Counted from the first letter of the stretch, positions 36,171 to 50,400 are shown. The stretch is DNA of 64,000 bases from Megamerina dolium (GCA_963854835.1 OY978529.1:46136821-46200820), one strand, 5' to 3'. Notes: generated by a model from the letters alone, not told the origin. A program made the numbers and translations.

Positions 36171-39100
36171 ATTCTCCACTAGCGGAATTTTTTGTAACAT
36201 TAAAAAAAAATTTGTTTTAATTTATAAAAAAAAAAAATATATAAAAAAATAATAAAAAAAATGGGGATTTTGGACGGTAAATCACTCAAACAAGTTCACA
36301 GTATAATTTTCAATATCGCTCCGGTCAATAATTGAAAACAACTAATACTAATTCTGTTCTGTGATTTTGTACGATAACAGTTAACTGTTATAAATATAAT
36401 TGTGCTTATAATTTTGGAAGAGAACTCAGTTAATGATCAATTTCCGCACTTTCTTTGAAATATATGTTTGCTTGGTTGCAATGGTTGATCCACAGATATC
36501 CTACTGTGTCACTCAATTAGCATTAAATGGCGTTTTGATACACAAGTCCTCGTAAAAACCCGTTAAGATGAAGAACAAAAGTCTAACTAGATCCACCACA
36601 TCAAACAAATACAGCATAATAATTTTTTCGTGCCAATTTCTGAATTTCGGAATTTTTTTCTACAAGACACCCTTTTTTGTCAAATATTCAAACAAATTGT
36701 TCCACTGTATATGGATGCGAGATATACAAGCAGTAATATATAGACATTTAATTTCAGATTTGATTATCGTAAAAGATGTTTATTATATACTTTGTATATT
36801 TGTATACAATCATTTATATTTTATTAAATCTATCATATGCGATTGCCAATACGTATATACTCGTAATGATAAATTGTTAATCATGAATGAAGGATTATAA
36901 TGCTGTTTACATATAGCGCACATTGTTATTTTATTTTTCTATTGTTTTTTTTTTTTTTTTTTTTTGCCATATTTGATCACTGAAATTCTTTTGGGCAATT
37001 CATATGAAATCAACTAGAAATAAAAGAATCGTTTATGAAAAAAAATAAAAAAATTTAATAAATTGACATAAAACGAAATTGGAAAAGGGAAAGATAAATA
37101 AAAAGTTATAGGTAACTCTACAAATATTTTGTTGACATATTGGATGCTGCTTTGCTATACAATGATATTCTATTAAAGGTAAAGGATTGGATGTTTGCTT
37201 ATTTCATTGGTTGGTTCGTTTGAATTTAATTTTATTTTTTTCCCCCCTTTAATTCAGTTAGTTAATTGTGTCAGACATTTTTCTGTTAGAACGTAGTATG
37301 GTATTTTTTTTTCTTATTTCTTATGTACTACATGAAAATAATGTAAATAAAATTGCGTAAATACAATATTGTTGACTTTTTGTTTATAAGATGTTGTTGT
37401 GGATCTTTGCAATTCTTTCAATGGTATTTACTCATTTATTGATATTATTATGTTGGCTTTTTTTTTTTGCATTTGTCACAAATTAAATATTTACATTGAA
37501 TACATTGAATATGGCTTGCTTTGAAAATTTTGAATTTACAATTAGTTGACTGACAACCAATGACTATAAATAATAATTACGAAATTTTGTTGTGTAAATA
37601 AATGTTTAGTATATTTCCTTTTGATAGTAGATATTTGTATACAATACTTGAAAAGAACTGACTATATTATTCGATGTATAATATGTACTTAGTACAATAA
37701 ATGAATGCGTCTAGCTTTCAAAAGCAGCCGAACGAATGTTGAGGTATAGAGTAAAATTAATATGTCTTTTTCCAATACTCACTTTTTTTTGTGATATTAA
37801 AGTCTAAGCTATTATTAACCACTGTAAAACCGAAAATATTTGGTTAAATTTGGTAAAAATACTCTTTTTAAAATTATTTTTATTTTTAGAACTATAAAAC
37901 TTCCTACCATGAAAGTACATTTTTATTGCTAGCAGAAGGTTTTGTATGCTTTTCGTTGTGAAATTTTGACACTCTCAAGATTGCACTCGATGAAAATAAC
38001 GACAAATGAATCAATCTTTTTCTTAAACATAAATATATTGCAAAAGAAAAACAAACGAAAATTAATGCCAAAAAGTCACAAGTAATATCATCAGTGTATT
38101 TCATTATATTTCAATATCCAGAGAAGATAATTATTTTTTTTTTTGTATTATAGAACAAAGCAGAATATCTTCGGAAATGTATACATACAAAACACATACC
38201 GTATGTATAAGTATTTATATACAAAACTTCTCATAGCATACAACAGTGGGTGAATATTGTCTGACCCAGAGTTGCATATATGAGATTTACTCACATGAGT
38301 AATTTACACAAATTATGCATATATTTTATATATTGCATATAGGTACATATTTATATACAATATGCTGAAATTATTGAAATTTCCATGAAAACTTCTTATA
38401 ATCATGAAATTCTTTGATATATTCATACATTCATACATCATACATTCGTGTATACAGGCCGCGGAAAAGGCGAAAAAATAATTACACACATATTTGCTGT
38501 AGGAAAATAAACAAATCAAGTTGATTTTGAATTTACGAATTTAACCTATACGTACGAGTATACAAGTATACAAAACATACTTAGATACGAATTCGACACA
38601 TGTATCTATACATGTATATGTTTCGCATGATGCATTTGCAATTGTATACATATATTGTATGTTTATAAACATGTATACGACTGAATTAATAATAATAACA
38701 ACATCAGCAACAATATGATGAGTTAATAAACAAATCAGTGGGTAGAAAAAATTTAACAATTCAACAAAATGCTTCAGTTCTTAAATATACACACACACAT
38801 GCACACAATATTTAGCAATTCATATTGTTGGAATTAATAGTAAGATTCTATTTGAACAGATTTATATTGAAATTTTGATTTGATATATCGTTTTTTTTTT
38901 GTATTAGGCGCCGGGAGATATTTCTCGAAACTATTTTATGATACATTTTTGTATAACTTCAACAGTTTTTATTACTTTTACTACTACTACCGCTACTACA
39001 TATGCACTACATCCACTACAACCATGTATAAGTACATGGTTTGAATTAGGCAATTATGTTATCAATAATTCCAAAGCATCGTCACACCATAAAAGTGTAT

Positions 39101-39180
39101 AATTATAAAATAATACAAACGCATAGGTCATCATAATATATAACTTTTTCCTCCTATTTGTTCATATAGAGATGAATTTT
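36171..39180. other. AT-rich non-coding DNA upstream of the coding exon
   Basis: No gene or transposon remnant is recognised. There are A/T homopolymers (poly-T at about 36945-36965) and TACATA-type runs. If the exon at 39414 is the first exon, regulatory sequence is expected in this interval, but I identified no specific site. Confidence 0.5.
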
Positions 39181-39413
39181 TAAATACAAACAAATAAAAA
39201 GAAACAAAAACTGTGAAAATTGTGAATCTATAAAAATCTATTAGCAACAGTATTTGAAGCAATAAAGTGTTGAATATCGCAAAAAGAATTCAAAGAAAAC
39301 AAGTATTAATAATCAACTACAACAAAGGAAAAACAACAGCACTAGCAGTACGATAGCAAGGAGAATATTCACATCCCATTGTCATTGTCTGTTCGCCTGA
39401 TCGCTGCAGTAGC
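39181..39413 (+). promoter_or_regulatory. Probable 5' untranslated leader (possible core promoter) of the coding exon
   Basis: The sequence changes character here, becoming A-rich with AAC, CAA and AAG words and little T, as is typical of fly 5' leaders. A TATA-like CTATAAAAATC lies at about 39228. Just before the ATG, CTGTTCGCCTGATCGCTGCAG ends at 39408 and could instead be a splice acceptor, making the ATG exon an internal one. The choice cannot be settled from sequence alone. Confidence 0.45.
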
Positions 39414-40439
39414 ATGCAGCATCATCCAGGCGCATGGTACCTACCATGGGGTGTACCATTTCAAAAGATGCTTGTACCATTTCAACACCCTGGTACTGCA
39501 GCTGCCGCGCCAACTGCCGCCGCAGCTATATCACCATATATGACCGCAACGTCCGCTCCAACCAACACGCCCAATGGTGCAGCGGTCACGTGTCAAGTGT
39601 TACAATCACCGTTCGGTCACCAACATCAGCAGCATCAACATTCTCCGCCAAATTCAGTAGCCGCCGGTGCAGCTGCCGCAGCAGCCGCATCACATGCCAT
39701 GCAAGCACAAACAGCACCGCATAACTATCAACATCCCGCCCTGCATCCAGGCGCTGGTACGCAAGTATCCGCCCAATATTGTTCCAGCCCTGGAGCAGCA
39801 ACAGCAGCAGCTTTGCATCATGCTGCGGCTGCAGCTGCAGCAGCTGCCACAGCGAACAATACACACCAAACGCACTCCGTTCTAAATGGTGGTAACACAC
39901 ACATCCCTCATCACGGACTCCATCATCATCATCATCATCATCAGCATCCACATGCGCATTTACAAAATTCACCACAACTGCATACTGGCACACATGCACA
40001 AAGTGTTCATCCAGCGGCGGCGGCGGCTGCTGCTGCTGCTGCCGCAGCCGCAATGTATACGCCACTATCGTTGCGCACTTTCCTCACATCAGCTACGGGT
40101 AATCCATTAGGCACAACGCTGACAGCTGCTCCACAACAATTGACAGCATGTTGTCAAACGGCTGTCCATCAACAGAATTCGGTGTCAGCGGTGAATGCAG
40201 CAGCCGCAGCAGTTGCTGCTGCCCAACAAATGTCACAACAAATGGCCTGTGTACCCACATCAGCATCACCACAGCATCATCAGCACCATCAGCATCAGCA
40301 TCAGCATCAGCAATTATCAGCAGCGGCCGCCATGAATTTGAATGTAGGTGTGGTCGCGATGCGCCATCATGCGGCAGCAACCGCAAATGGACTTAATGCC
40401 GCCACCAATAATGCAATGCTGTCATTACCCATTAAAAAG
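39414..40439 (+). CDS. Amino-terminal coding exon of an unidentified Ala/His/Gln-rich protein
   Basis: There are 342 codons in one frame, opening MQHHPGAWYLPWGVPFQKML. Low-complexity tracts follow: Ala runs at about residues 86-92, 137-145 and 201-213; His-rich stretches at about 166-182 (seven consecutive His at 170-176) and 288-300; Gln/His mixtures at 69-76. Non-repetitive islands at 1-25 and 214-256 (MYTPLSLRTFLTSATGN) probably carry the conserved parts. The exon ends ...MLSLPIKK at a phase-0 donor (AAG|GTATGT). Codon use is GC-richer than all surroundings. There is no signal peptide, membrane segment or enzyme motif. Such composition is common in fly transcription factors and RNA-binding proteins, which is an inference from composition only. 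I do not recognise the gene. No downstream exon was found before 64000. Confidence 0.85.
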
Positions 40440-40449
40440 GTATGTAAGT
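40440..40449 (+). promoter_or_regulatory. Splice donor, two nested candidates
   Basis: AAG|GTATGT begins at 40440 and keeps the frame in phase 0. Four bases later TAT|GTAAGT begins at 40444, with a stronger intron-side match to the U1 consensus but a poorer exon side. Use of the second would add four bases and shift the frame. Without splicing, the frame reads 19 more residues to a stop at 40497-40499. Confidence 0.75.
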
Positions 40450-41192
40450 CAATTGATGTATGTTCATGCATTAGATCAGGTCAAATTGTTCCAAGATGAG
40501 AATGGCCAACGACAAGAGTATAGAAATATATAATTGTAGGAATATGTATTTCTAGGAGACTATGTTTTTACAACTTTCGTGTAGGCATTTAATATTGTAA
40601 GACTCTCAGTTAATTTTTGTAGAAGAAACCTTTATTCCTTGAAAGGCCAGGTTTAGTGCATTTGTTATGAACTGAGTTAATGAACTGAGCTATGGTACCC
40701 TACTATTTAGTATGAGAAGCACTCAGACTGTTTCCCATTTATGACGTCCACATTTTCAGATTTTTCAGAAGCTTGTAATTAATTTTAAACCTTTGCTTTC
40801 GTCAGCATTTTATATTCAAATTAATTCCTAGTTATACATATATTTGGTTGTGCCATTTGCTGAGAAAAAAATTATTGATCCGCCCTAACTTACATTCATA
40901 CTCATATAATTAGGATCTATTTCGTATTTTTATTTTATTTATTATATTTACATTGCTGTCATGTTATATTTGCACATTGTTCATTTTAATGCCTGACCCA
41001 AATTGCCACCAATATCGCAATCATTCATTAAATAACATTTTTTTCACATTTTAACTACAGTGTTAGTTAATTATTTACATACAACATAGTATTATAGCGC
41101 CTGTTGTTCTAGTTGCGATAATGATGGATATCTTCCAATGTACAGTGATGACACATATTAAAGTATAAAAATATATACATTTTTATATTATA
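40450..41192. other. Start of presumed long intron, AT-rich
   Basis: No exon or repeat is recognised between the donor and the mariner at 41193. Confidence 0.5.
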
Positions 41193-42064
41193 TGCATTTG
41201 GTTATCATCAAAAATGGTTTTTTTGTTTTTCAAAATATTTTCCATGAAGGTTTATACACTTTTGCATGCGCTCAAACCAATTGTCGAAGCACTTTTGCCA
41301 TTCCGACTGAGACATCTCCAAAAAATGGTTTTTATTGGGTTTGGCTCGTCTTGGAAGACCCACACGGTCGATTGCGGTTTTGTTTCAAGCTTATGCGAAT
41401 ATATCCACGATTCGTCACCTGTCACGATCTTATAAACGTTTTTGGAAGCTTCGCGATCGCATTTTTTCATCATTTCTTTGCACTAATCGCACGAGCCTTT
41501 TTTTTTAGCGATTGTTAAATTATGCGGGATCCAATGAGAACAAGTCTTTCTGACAGCTAATTGTTTCATGCAATAACGAATGCACAGCGGTGGAACTAAT
41601 GCCCAAAGATGGCTCTATCTTACGGTATGTCACATGACGATCTTTCATTATCAATTCACTCACAGCATCGATGGCACAATGACCGATTTTGGATGACCCT
41701 CACGAAATTCGTTCTGGAGCAAACGGCGCCCTCGCTTAAAATCGTTAAACCAGTTATAAATTGTCTGGAGGGTTGGTGCTTCATCGCCAAATACCGCATG
41801 AAGACGAACGAAGCACTGTTGTTGAAATAATTCATTTCGAAAATCGTAAAAAAACATAGCCCGAAAATGTTCACGAGTTAATTCCATTTTTTGATCGAGA
41901 TGAATTTTTCAAGTCACTGTAAACAACACAAATAGCACATGTACATCAAAACGTTCTGAGTACGTTTATGCTAAAAAATGTCAAACATTCCAATGGAAAT
42001 GTCATATTTGACGAAAACATACTAAATCATACCTTATAAAAAACTATAAAAGGTAACCCACGTA
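41193..42064 (-). mobile_element. Mariner element, fourth lineage (mellifera-like), internally deleted
   Basis: The minus strand encodes the two ends of a mariner transposase. Approximate termini are ATGCATTTGGTTATC on the left and GGTAACCCACGTA on the right, which share an inverted GGTTAYC-type core, but the repeats are eroded and the limits uncertain by about 10 bp. At about 870 bp the element is roughly 400 bp shorter than a complete mariner. It lies in the presumed intron of the coding exon, in antisense orientation. Confidence 0.78.
41208..41887 (-). pseudogene. Mellifera-like mariner transposase, second and third catalytic Asp deleted
   Basis: The start is at 41887 with MELTREHFRAMFFYDFRNEL, then the DNA-binding region with FGDEAPTLQTIYNWFNDFKR and FREGHPKSVIVPS. 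After a frame change, KIVTGDESWIYSHKLETKPQ carries the first catalytic Asp and runs to WVFQDEPNP. The central block is missing and the frame rejoins at about SQSEWQKCFDNWFERMQKCI, ending at a TGA at 41208-41210. Assignment to the mellifera group rests on the remembered MELTREHFRAM / VTGDESWIY pattern. Confidence 0.83.
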
Positions 42065-43699
42065 TAAAATAATATGAAGTTTTATCCGTCAGCATTCCTA
42101 TGACTTTTAGTGATTTTTGTTTTCCAGTTCTTCCTATCACAAAACGATTCACAATAACTGACAGAGCTGACTTTTCCAAAAATCGATCATAGAGCGTTCA
42201 AGAATTCTTTTCGTATTTGACGATAATTTCTAAAAATTTTTTCACTCATTAAAGTATTCACTGTAGCCTTGTGGATTTTAGATATATGGTACATCGTCGA
42301 TCTATTTAAAAATTGCATTTGTCATTTTGCGTGCTAAAACTAAAATGTTCGAAACGATTTTAATATGCTTCCTTCCTACTCATACGACTGCCTTCGATTA
42401 TTGCTCAATTCTAAAGAAAACCATTTAGTTGATTTGCTGTGCACATAATTGATGATTGATGAATAGATTTTGTGGAAATTGTTTGGTTTTCGGTTGGAAA
42501 ACGAAAGAACTTGATTTGATTGATATGTACATATACTATATGATATATATGTATATGAGTATGGAGGGTGGTCATATCAGTGAAGATTTTTGTGGATATT
42601 TTCATTTCATTTATGTCATACATTAATGTGGTGAATGACAAATATTGACAAAAGCTAAATCTTTAATTTTCGATATTTTCATTTGTCAAATTTTATCATT
42701 TTTACCCAAAAAAAAAAAAAAATAAAAATAAACAAAACAGACAAAGAAATGCGTAATTAAGTACTTTGTATGGAACTGTTTCTAGAGTTCAATGTTATAA
42801 GTTAACTTTTTAACTAAAAGTTTTTAGATATGCCACTCGTCCAACATACATTTCAAGGAGAAACCGTCAAACCTTCAGGTGGAAATCAAAATCAAGGCAA
42901 ATCGATAGCGATAATTCGATAATTTGGCCAAATCCATATAGATTTAGCATACATTTATCAAGTAATTGTTTTTTGTTACCTACTCGTAAAGGTATCAATT
43001 TAGCTTTGATCAATATTTTTGTTTTTTATGATTGCAAGGTTATATGTAAATAATTTAATCTCAAATAATCTCATTGAATGTTGATCTATTATCAAATTCA
43101 ATGTTAATCTTTACATGACTTTTTATGTACTATTATAAACACTCGTGGGTAAAATTGAAAGTTGATCATACATAAAAGTGTATATACACCTATGTACGTA
43201 CGTATTAGTATTAGTACCTTCAATAAGTATTATTCCACAATATTTGAAACCGTATCCTAACGTCAATTTATACTACATAAGCATGTATATCCGTATATTG
43301 AATTACACAATTACACATAAAATTGATTGAACATAAAAATTTACGACAAACGACTTTCAAAAAAATATGAATAAAGTAGTTGCAATGGGTAATAAATATC
43401 ATTATATTGTTCATCCATTATATTTATATAATATCTTACAGTGCATTGCACTATAAATTGAAGTGCGATTGATGTAGTCACTGGACTGTTCATGACTGTC
43501 TTGGTAGCTCTTAGATACTTTTCTTGTTTATAATATGAAAGTAATCATCATGCTTACCAAAAACTTCAATATTTCTTCGACAATCTGGTCGCTTGAGTTA
43601 CTTTTGAACCATTGTTACCTTAATGATGCACCTTCTGCTTTGTGGAATTGTATTGAGTGATAAAAAAAAGGTTTTTTCGGTTCTTTTATCAATTTAAAA
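42065..43699. other. Intronic AT-rich DNA
   Basis: Nothing recognisable apart from AT-rich sequence and short TACGTA/TATA runs. Confidence 0.5.
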
Positions 43700-44460
43700 A
43701 AAAGTTTCTTTATTGATATAGAACTTCTGTCGTTCTGTTGGAGAAAAACGTATCCGAGTGATTTTCGGCGCATCTTCTGTGTGCCAATTTTTGTTCATTA
43801 AGAAGATTTTAACGAGTCAGGTAGTAGGTAGTCAGACGGCGCAAGGTCTGACCTATACGCAAGGGTGCATCAAAACTTCCCAGCCAAGTGTGGTCAATTT
43901 TTGGCAGGTCATCAAAAATATGTATGGTCTGGCATTGGCATGATCGAACACAACAACTTTTCTGTTGGTCAATTCTGATCGGTCACTCTTTATTGCTTCG
44001 TTCCATCAGTCAACTTCAGTCAGAGTTATACATTTCACCAGATTTTAGGCAATTTCCTTCCAATTTCACCAGTCAGCATCACCTGATTTCGATTTCATGT
44101 GTGGTGGGTCACCGACCTTTGACCATGATTTTTCATTTCATTTGATATTCTCGTATTGAATCCATGTTTTATCGCCCGTGGCGAATCGCTTCAGAAATGG
44201 TTTGATAATGATAATGCAGTCAATAAAATATTTGTTTGTATTAATTCATGTGGCACCCAAACATCAATCTTCCTTGGATGGCCGGCATTTTTTTTAATAA
44301 TCCCAAACTGTCCGGTTTTTGTTGTTTACTGCCTCCGCTATGTCCTGACAGTTTGTATGCCCGTCTAGCTTTACCAATTGCAAAAGTGCATCGACTTTTT
44401 GACATCGATATTTCGAGAATAAAATCGGGTGAACCAAAGTTGAACGATATGTACCGTTAA
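43700..44460 (-). pseudogene. Very degenerate mariner transposase, fifth lineage
   Basis: Pieces on the minus strand, scattered over all three frames, line up in order with a mariner transposase: a helix-turn-helix scrap (DALLQLVKLDGHTNCQDIAEAV, shortened here), LDVWVPHELIQTN, FATGDKTWIQYEN (first Asp), WGWEVLMHP-like LGWEVLMHP, and a carboxyl scrap RQKFYINKE. The second catalytic position reads FDHANARPYI where HDNARPH would be expected, so that Asp is changed. Terminal repeats were not identified. This is the most decayed mariner in the window and may be a relative of the 13-kb copy. Confidence 0.68.
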
Positions 44461-47400
44461 AGCAATCTCGTCTTTAAGTGCAACATATTTTTATGCACAT
44501 TTTAACTGATTTTGCTTTTTTTTTAAGTAAAAATGCATCAGCAACACACAAATTACATCCAAAAAATGGCCATAATATTAAAAATCCGATGGAAATAATT
44601 ATGACTTTAATTACAATGTACATTTAAAATAAACACTTTTGTGTGTGTGGCATTAATGTTGATATTTTAGTAATAATTTAAATTTAATACACATATTATA
44701 GCGCAAAACGAGAAAAAAGAAATAATTTCAGGGACATTAATAATTCGAATGAAACTCCACAAAAAAAAAAATTTTTTTTTTAAAGGTATTCATAAGCTAA
44801 ACCGTATTCAAAAAACCTTCAAACTGAGTATTCTATGAAAAATATTCGATAAAGAAATAATAGTTTGCAGACATATATTTAATAACGAAATATTTAGAGG
44901 TTTTTGTGAAAATAGTTAAGCCCACCAATGATTTTATATTGATCGGAAATATTCTGATAGACGTCGTATTGTGTTTCAATAGTAAATAAACAGCAATTCG
45001 TCTTGTTGAGGCATCTTAATGTGTGTACGTAAGCATGCTTAACATTTTATTATTATGAGCGTTAGTACAGTTGGTGTTTTTTTTTATTTATTTTACAAGA
45101 ATTTATATAAATATTTATATGTATATTTTATATTTATATACGTGTACTCATATATTATATAATTACTAAGTTTATCTCGAATGTCATTCCTTCACCTTAG
45201 CTTTGCATTTACAACACTATTAATTTTATCATTATTGCAAGTATCGTATAGGCAATCATATGTATATAAATACATACTTACATTATTCTTTATATTTACT
45301 ACATTATTAATAGTTGTAAGTTGAAACTACTTTATTTACTTACTACTTAAGTAAGTAACCAGCTACTCGTTAGCTACAACACAAGCCATCACTTTGCGTA
45401 CAAGGTCAATAAAACAATATGCATGACACACTGATAGCCTTCCTTCCACATATATTCATTGATATTATATATATTTACACATACACCTGTATATGCTCAT
45501 GCATGTAAATATGTACATCATAGCATGCCACACATTATGTGCTTTGGATATTTTTTTCTTTTGAAATATTTCCACCGACTATATTTAATCATAAACTTGA
45601 TCATGATGCTGCTGATGATGATGATAATGAGCAAATATTGTGCAGGTGCGTATTTCTCAATCAAACTTAAAGCAACCATCAACATCAGCTATAGCTATTA
45701 CATATACAGGGTTATCATTTTTGTTGTTTCAAAGAAATACTTTTAAAAAAATCACAATTACAACTCAAATTTCAAAATGTTAAGTATCTATATGCAATCA
45801 ATATTATGTCAATGACTCTTTGATACAATCCAATTTATATTTCGGCCACTATTTCGCGAATATTACCCTTTAAATATATTGAAAGTTATGCGATTTGTCC
45901 GCATAAATCCGAACCTTCATAGAGCTCTACAACAACAAAAGTTCAACAACGTTAAATCGCAAGATCTTTTCAAATATAAATTATGTTTAATTCAAGGCTG
46001 AAGCAGTTTTAATTGAAAATTGTCTTAGTTTACTTCAACTTTGTCTGCTATTTATTTTAATGTGTAATTTTACTATGTCGTTGTTCGTAGTTCAATCTTA
46101 CATGTAATACATGATCTTTTTTGCTTCATTTTATATTGTTTTTTCCAAGTCCAGTGAACGTCTCGTGAACTTCTCATGCAATAGAGCTATGCTGAGTGGG
46201 TTGTTAATACCACGAATTGGTCCATGATCGATATTGTCAATTTTTTACCCAAACATTTAGTCATTATACTGCCAAAACCTTTAGAATCAACATTAACCGT
46301 GGCCACCAGATTAAATACACATAATTTTTAAAGGATGAAAATTGGATCTGATCACTGACTAAAATTTTAGTCGACGAATGATCGTGCAAAAAATGGTAGA
46401 ATTTCAACTGTAGTAAATGCCACTTTAATTGACATATTTCATGTTTAACAATTGGTCAATGGCAATGGGTTGTACCAAATGAATAACGCTGTATTCATTT
46501 ATAAACACAAATATGTATATGCTCAATTAATATCCCAAGTTATGCATCTCGGTGCATTTAATCGAGTTGTTAATGTTTTCTTTGAAATTAAATTTTGTGT
46601 GTTTTTTCATTGATTTCAGATTTTTCTGTTTATTTTATTTTTGTATTTTGTATTCTATACGTACACACATACATACGATTGATGACTTGATCGCATCATC
46701 AGATATTATTCTTAATCTATCTATTCATATATCGTCATGCTTATTTATTTACCTGTTATATAGACGCGAGTACATATACACCTATATGTACTTATGTGTC
46801 TCGTTTGTAATACTTATGTAAATATAAATACCTATATATAGGTACGAGTACATATGTAATTAAATAAATTTAATTACGATTCGCTTACCACTTGTCGCAA
46901 CACATGCATCTGTACGTAGTAAGTAAGTAAGTAGTAGCAATAGTGCATAACAAATCAAGTCTTCATTTATTAATTGTTAGATATTATCAGCACTGCATTT
47001 GCATTACAAGTTTGTAAATTACACAGTACTTAGGCTAGCAGTGATAAAATGTACAGTAGAGGTTATAATAATAATCACATAATTATAAACTTTCAAGAAC
47101 TTAAATGATAATCGTTTTTCTTACACTTAATTTGTAGATATTTACTTAAAGTAAATATGATTAAAGAGTGATTTTTTAATAGATTCGCTTTTTGTTTCCC
47201 AGAAAATCAGAAAGCTGCAGAATTTTTCATTTATGCATTGAAAATGCACAAGTAAAATATTTAATGCTACTTTGTTGACCACTGTTATAGCTACTGCTGA
47301 TGTAACTACTTCCACAAAATAAGTTAGATATGCAATTATATTTATTATTATTATTATTTTTTTTTTTTTTTTTAAATTAACGAATCATTATAATTACATA

Positions 47401-50400
47401 AATATAGCTATTAAATTTAAAATATAATATTATTTATGTAATAATAATTATATTGATTATAATATGTAGTCATATTTGTTCGAGTATTGTAAATGAGTAA
47501 TAGTAAGAGTAATTTAAACGATCATATGTAATTTTACACCTCATATCATATATTCCCTGACTATTCGTATTGTTTAATTGAACACTGAATCAAGTTGTTA
47601 CGATAATAGGCAGGCTATATTATTTTTTTTTTTAATATCGTATATGATGTATTCTACTTATAAACATTTTTAAAAGAACATCTGCGAAAAGAGTAAATGT
47701 TTGTGTATGGATTGTTTTGCAAAAGTTTTGCATAAAAATATCTCCAAAAAGACAAACTAATAACCTTTGGATAAATAGAGAGCGGATCTTATTAAAATTA
47801 TTTTACTTTAAATACACATTTTTGAGCGAAGATCTAATCTTTGTCTTAAAAAAATAATAAAAACTATATACGTAAACGAGTAATTTGAAAATATGAAGAA
47901 TTCACATCAGAATTTGAAATTAAATTGAATTAATAAATACTCATACGTACAGTAATACTTTGAAACCACTCTCACTCTCACTCTCTCTCTCTCACTTTAT
48001 TGGAAAAAAGTATTTGGAACAATTAAGCATACTGTATTCAAAATTGAAATAAATATCTGCTTTCTCCTTTCGAAAAAATATTCTTAAGAGTGATATATCA
48101 ATGTTTTTGTCTCGAGAAGACCAATTTCTGCCCCAAAGATCATTAACTTCAAGTGTCCCATTGTAATATTTACCCACCATACATCAATTTCTACCGCCCT
48201 AATGTACCACTCTAATGGCAAAAAATTAAAGCTCCCAAAAAAATTATTAAACTTTTGCTAAGGAAGTATTATGATTATTGCTGTAGAACTCTTCAAAAAA
48301 TATGTTTTAATTTTTTTGAGGAACGTAGGGGTCGCCTTTTTAAATTTTTCGTCATATCTTCCGCATTTATAGACCGATCTTAAAGTATCATATATCGATA
48401 TTTTTGCCTCAAGGAGACCCTACGTTCGGCCTTTTCGAAATTAGCTTGCAAAGTTACGCCGTACGACTTTACAGGCGTCCAGCTTTTAATTGAAAGCTTT
48501 AACGTTTCATTACATTATATAGCGTTGAAATAATCTTAGAATAATGGACTCACTAACTTAGAGTTGTATCCACTAACTTTCATTTTTATTTCCTCAATGA
48601 AGTAAAGACCTACCAACTTGTTTAAACTTAACCGTGTTTTACATAATTCATCTGTAACAATGCTGAAGCAGATCGAAATTATTGTCTCATGATATTTTGC
48701 AAATCTTATTCATTATGAAATAATATATATTTATATATAATTTGAACTATATTCACATAATTTTGATCCACTTAAACTCCAAAAAAATAAAAATTGTTTA
48801 AATTATGTCAAGATGCTCACAAGGTAAACTTTCCATTGTAGGGAGAATATTTCAAATTTATTATTTAAAATTTATTTCTATTTGATTAATTTTTGTTTTT
48901 AGTATTTATACGTGTGTATGTGTGCATTTAACTAAATGAAAAAAAATAAAAATAACAAAAATGAGAAAATAAAATTACAATATTCTCATTCTAAACACAA
49001 TAATAAAATATGTGTGATGGTCATATTGAATTTGTTTCCGTAGTTTTCGCAATAAATAAAATAGACAACAAATGAACAAATTCTAAAAACAAAAACAAAA
49101 AAACAAAACTAGATATTGCATTTTATCGATAACAAGTGAACAAGTAAAATATCTATTTGTACAATTGTATACATTTTGTAGCATTATTGAATGTATACGA
49201 GTGAATGAGTACATATGTGTGTATGTGTGAATTTCCATATATAATATATATTGTATAAATAGTTGTTAACAAGAGATATATACGACTATATGATGACTGA
49301 TATTCATACACTCTTCGGGCTGAACTAGTGAGGCTGAACAGCAATATTGCAAATTCAAAGTATGTAACTCTTATTGTTGCTACTGTTGTTGTTATTTGCC
49401 TGTAATATATATTTTTATTTATATTTGTAAGGATTCGTGTGTGTGTGTATTTTTTTTTTTTTCAAATCAATAATATTCGCATATATAAAAAAAAAATTAT
49501 TGTGACACACAAAATAATGAACAAACAGTGACTTTGTTGAATATGGTTGATAATAAATATGATTATTAACCAGTAATACTCGCGCTTTGTGACACACATT
49601 TAAGTTATAACCACAAACAAATAAACAAACAAATGGGGAAAAATAAATAATACAAGGCGCATACATACATGTTATGTTATGTTTTTCGCTCTTTTTGTTT
49701 TTGTTATTAATATTAAATTTTGTAAATCATATGCAAATTTACACTTGCACGCATTCACGTGCAAGAAAAATGCGAGAGAACTGGGTAGATAGAATAAGCA
49801 CAGAAAAGTCAGATCAGCGAAATGTTGTTTATTTATTTACATATTGTATATTTATTCATGTATGTAAATAGTATGTAGCTGTGTGTATGGTATACATGAG
49901 TACATATTTGTCTGTTTGTTAATTTATTTATTTGCTATTACAGCTGATGCCTGTTTGAAGCTTATTTGAAGTTATGAAGTCATGTGTTTGCATATGAGTT
50001 TTGTTGCATATGAATAGTAGAGGTATATAACTACCTCTATGTAAGTACATACTGTTTACTCTTGTGTTAAGATAACGAAAATTTTGTCAAACAACAACCA
50101 ACAAAGTACGAGTAATTGATTTCACAAGTTAGTAAACAAAAACAAATATTTATTTGCACATAGTTACAAATACTATTGCAAATGTTGCTACTGTGTATGC
50201 TTTTATCATTAAATTCAATATTATTAAATGCCTACCGTACCTACTACACACCTACACATATACGTTACCGATTGTCACTTTCTCATTAGTATTATCAATT
50301 ACACTTGAGTTGACTAATTATTGTATGTATGATTTTTCAATCATAATTTTTATTACACTTTTTTCCAAAAAAAAAAAACCTTTTCTTAACGATTTTAAGC

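Noticed and set aside
39586..40065. Long minus-strand open frame of 159 codons overlapping the coding exon
   Set aside because: It is the antisense shadow of the Ala/His codon repeats (GCN and CAN read backwards as Cys/Leu/Val/Asp runs). There is no independent evidence for it.
45630..45655. CAG|GTGCGT junction
   Set aside because: It lacks a pyrimidine tract upstream; probably chance.
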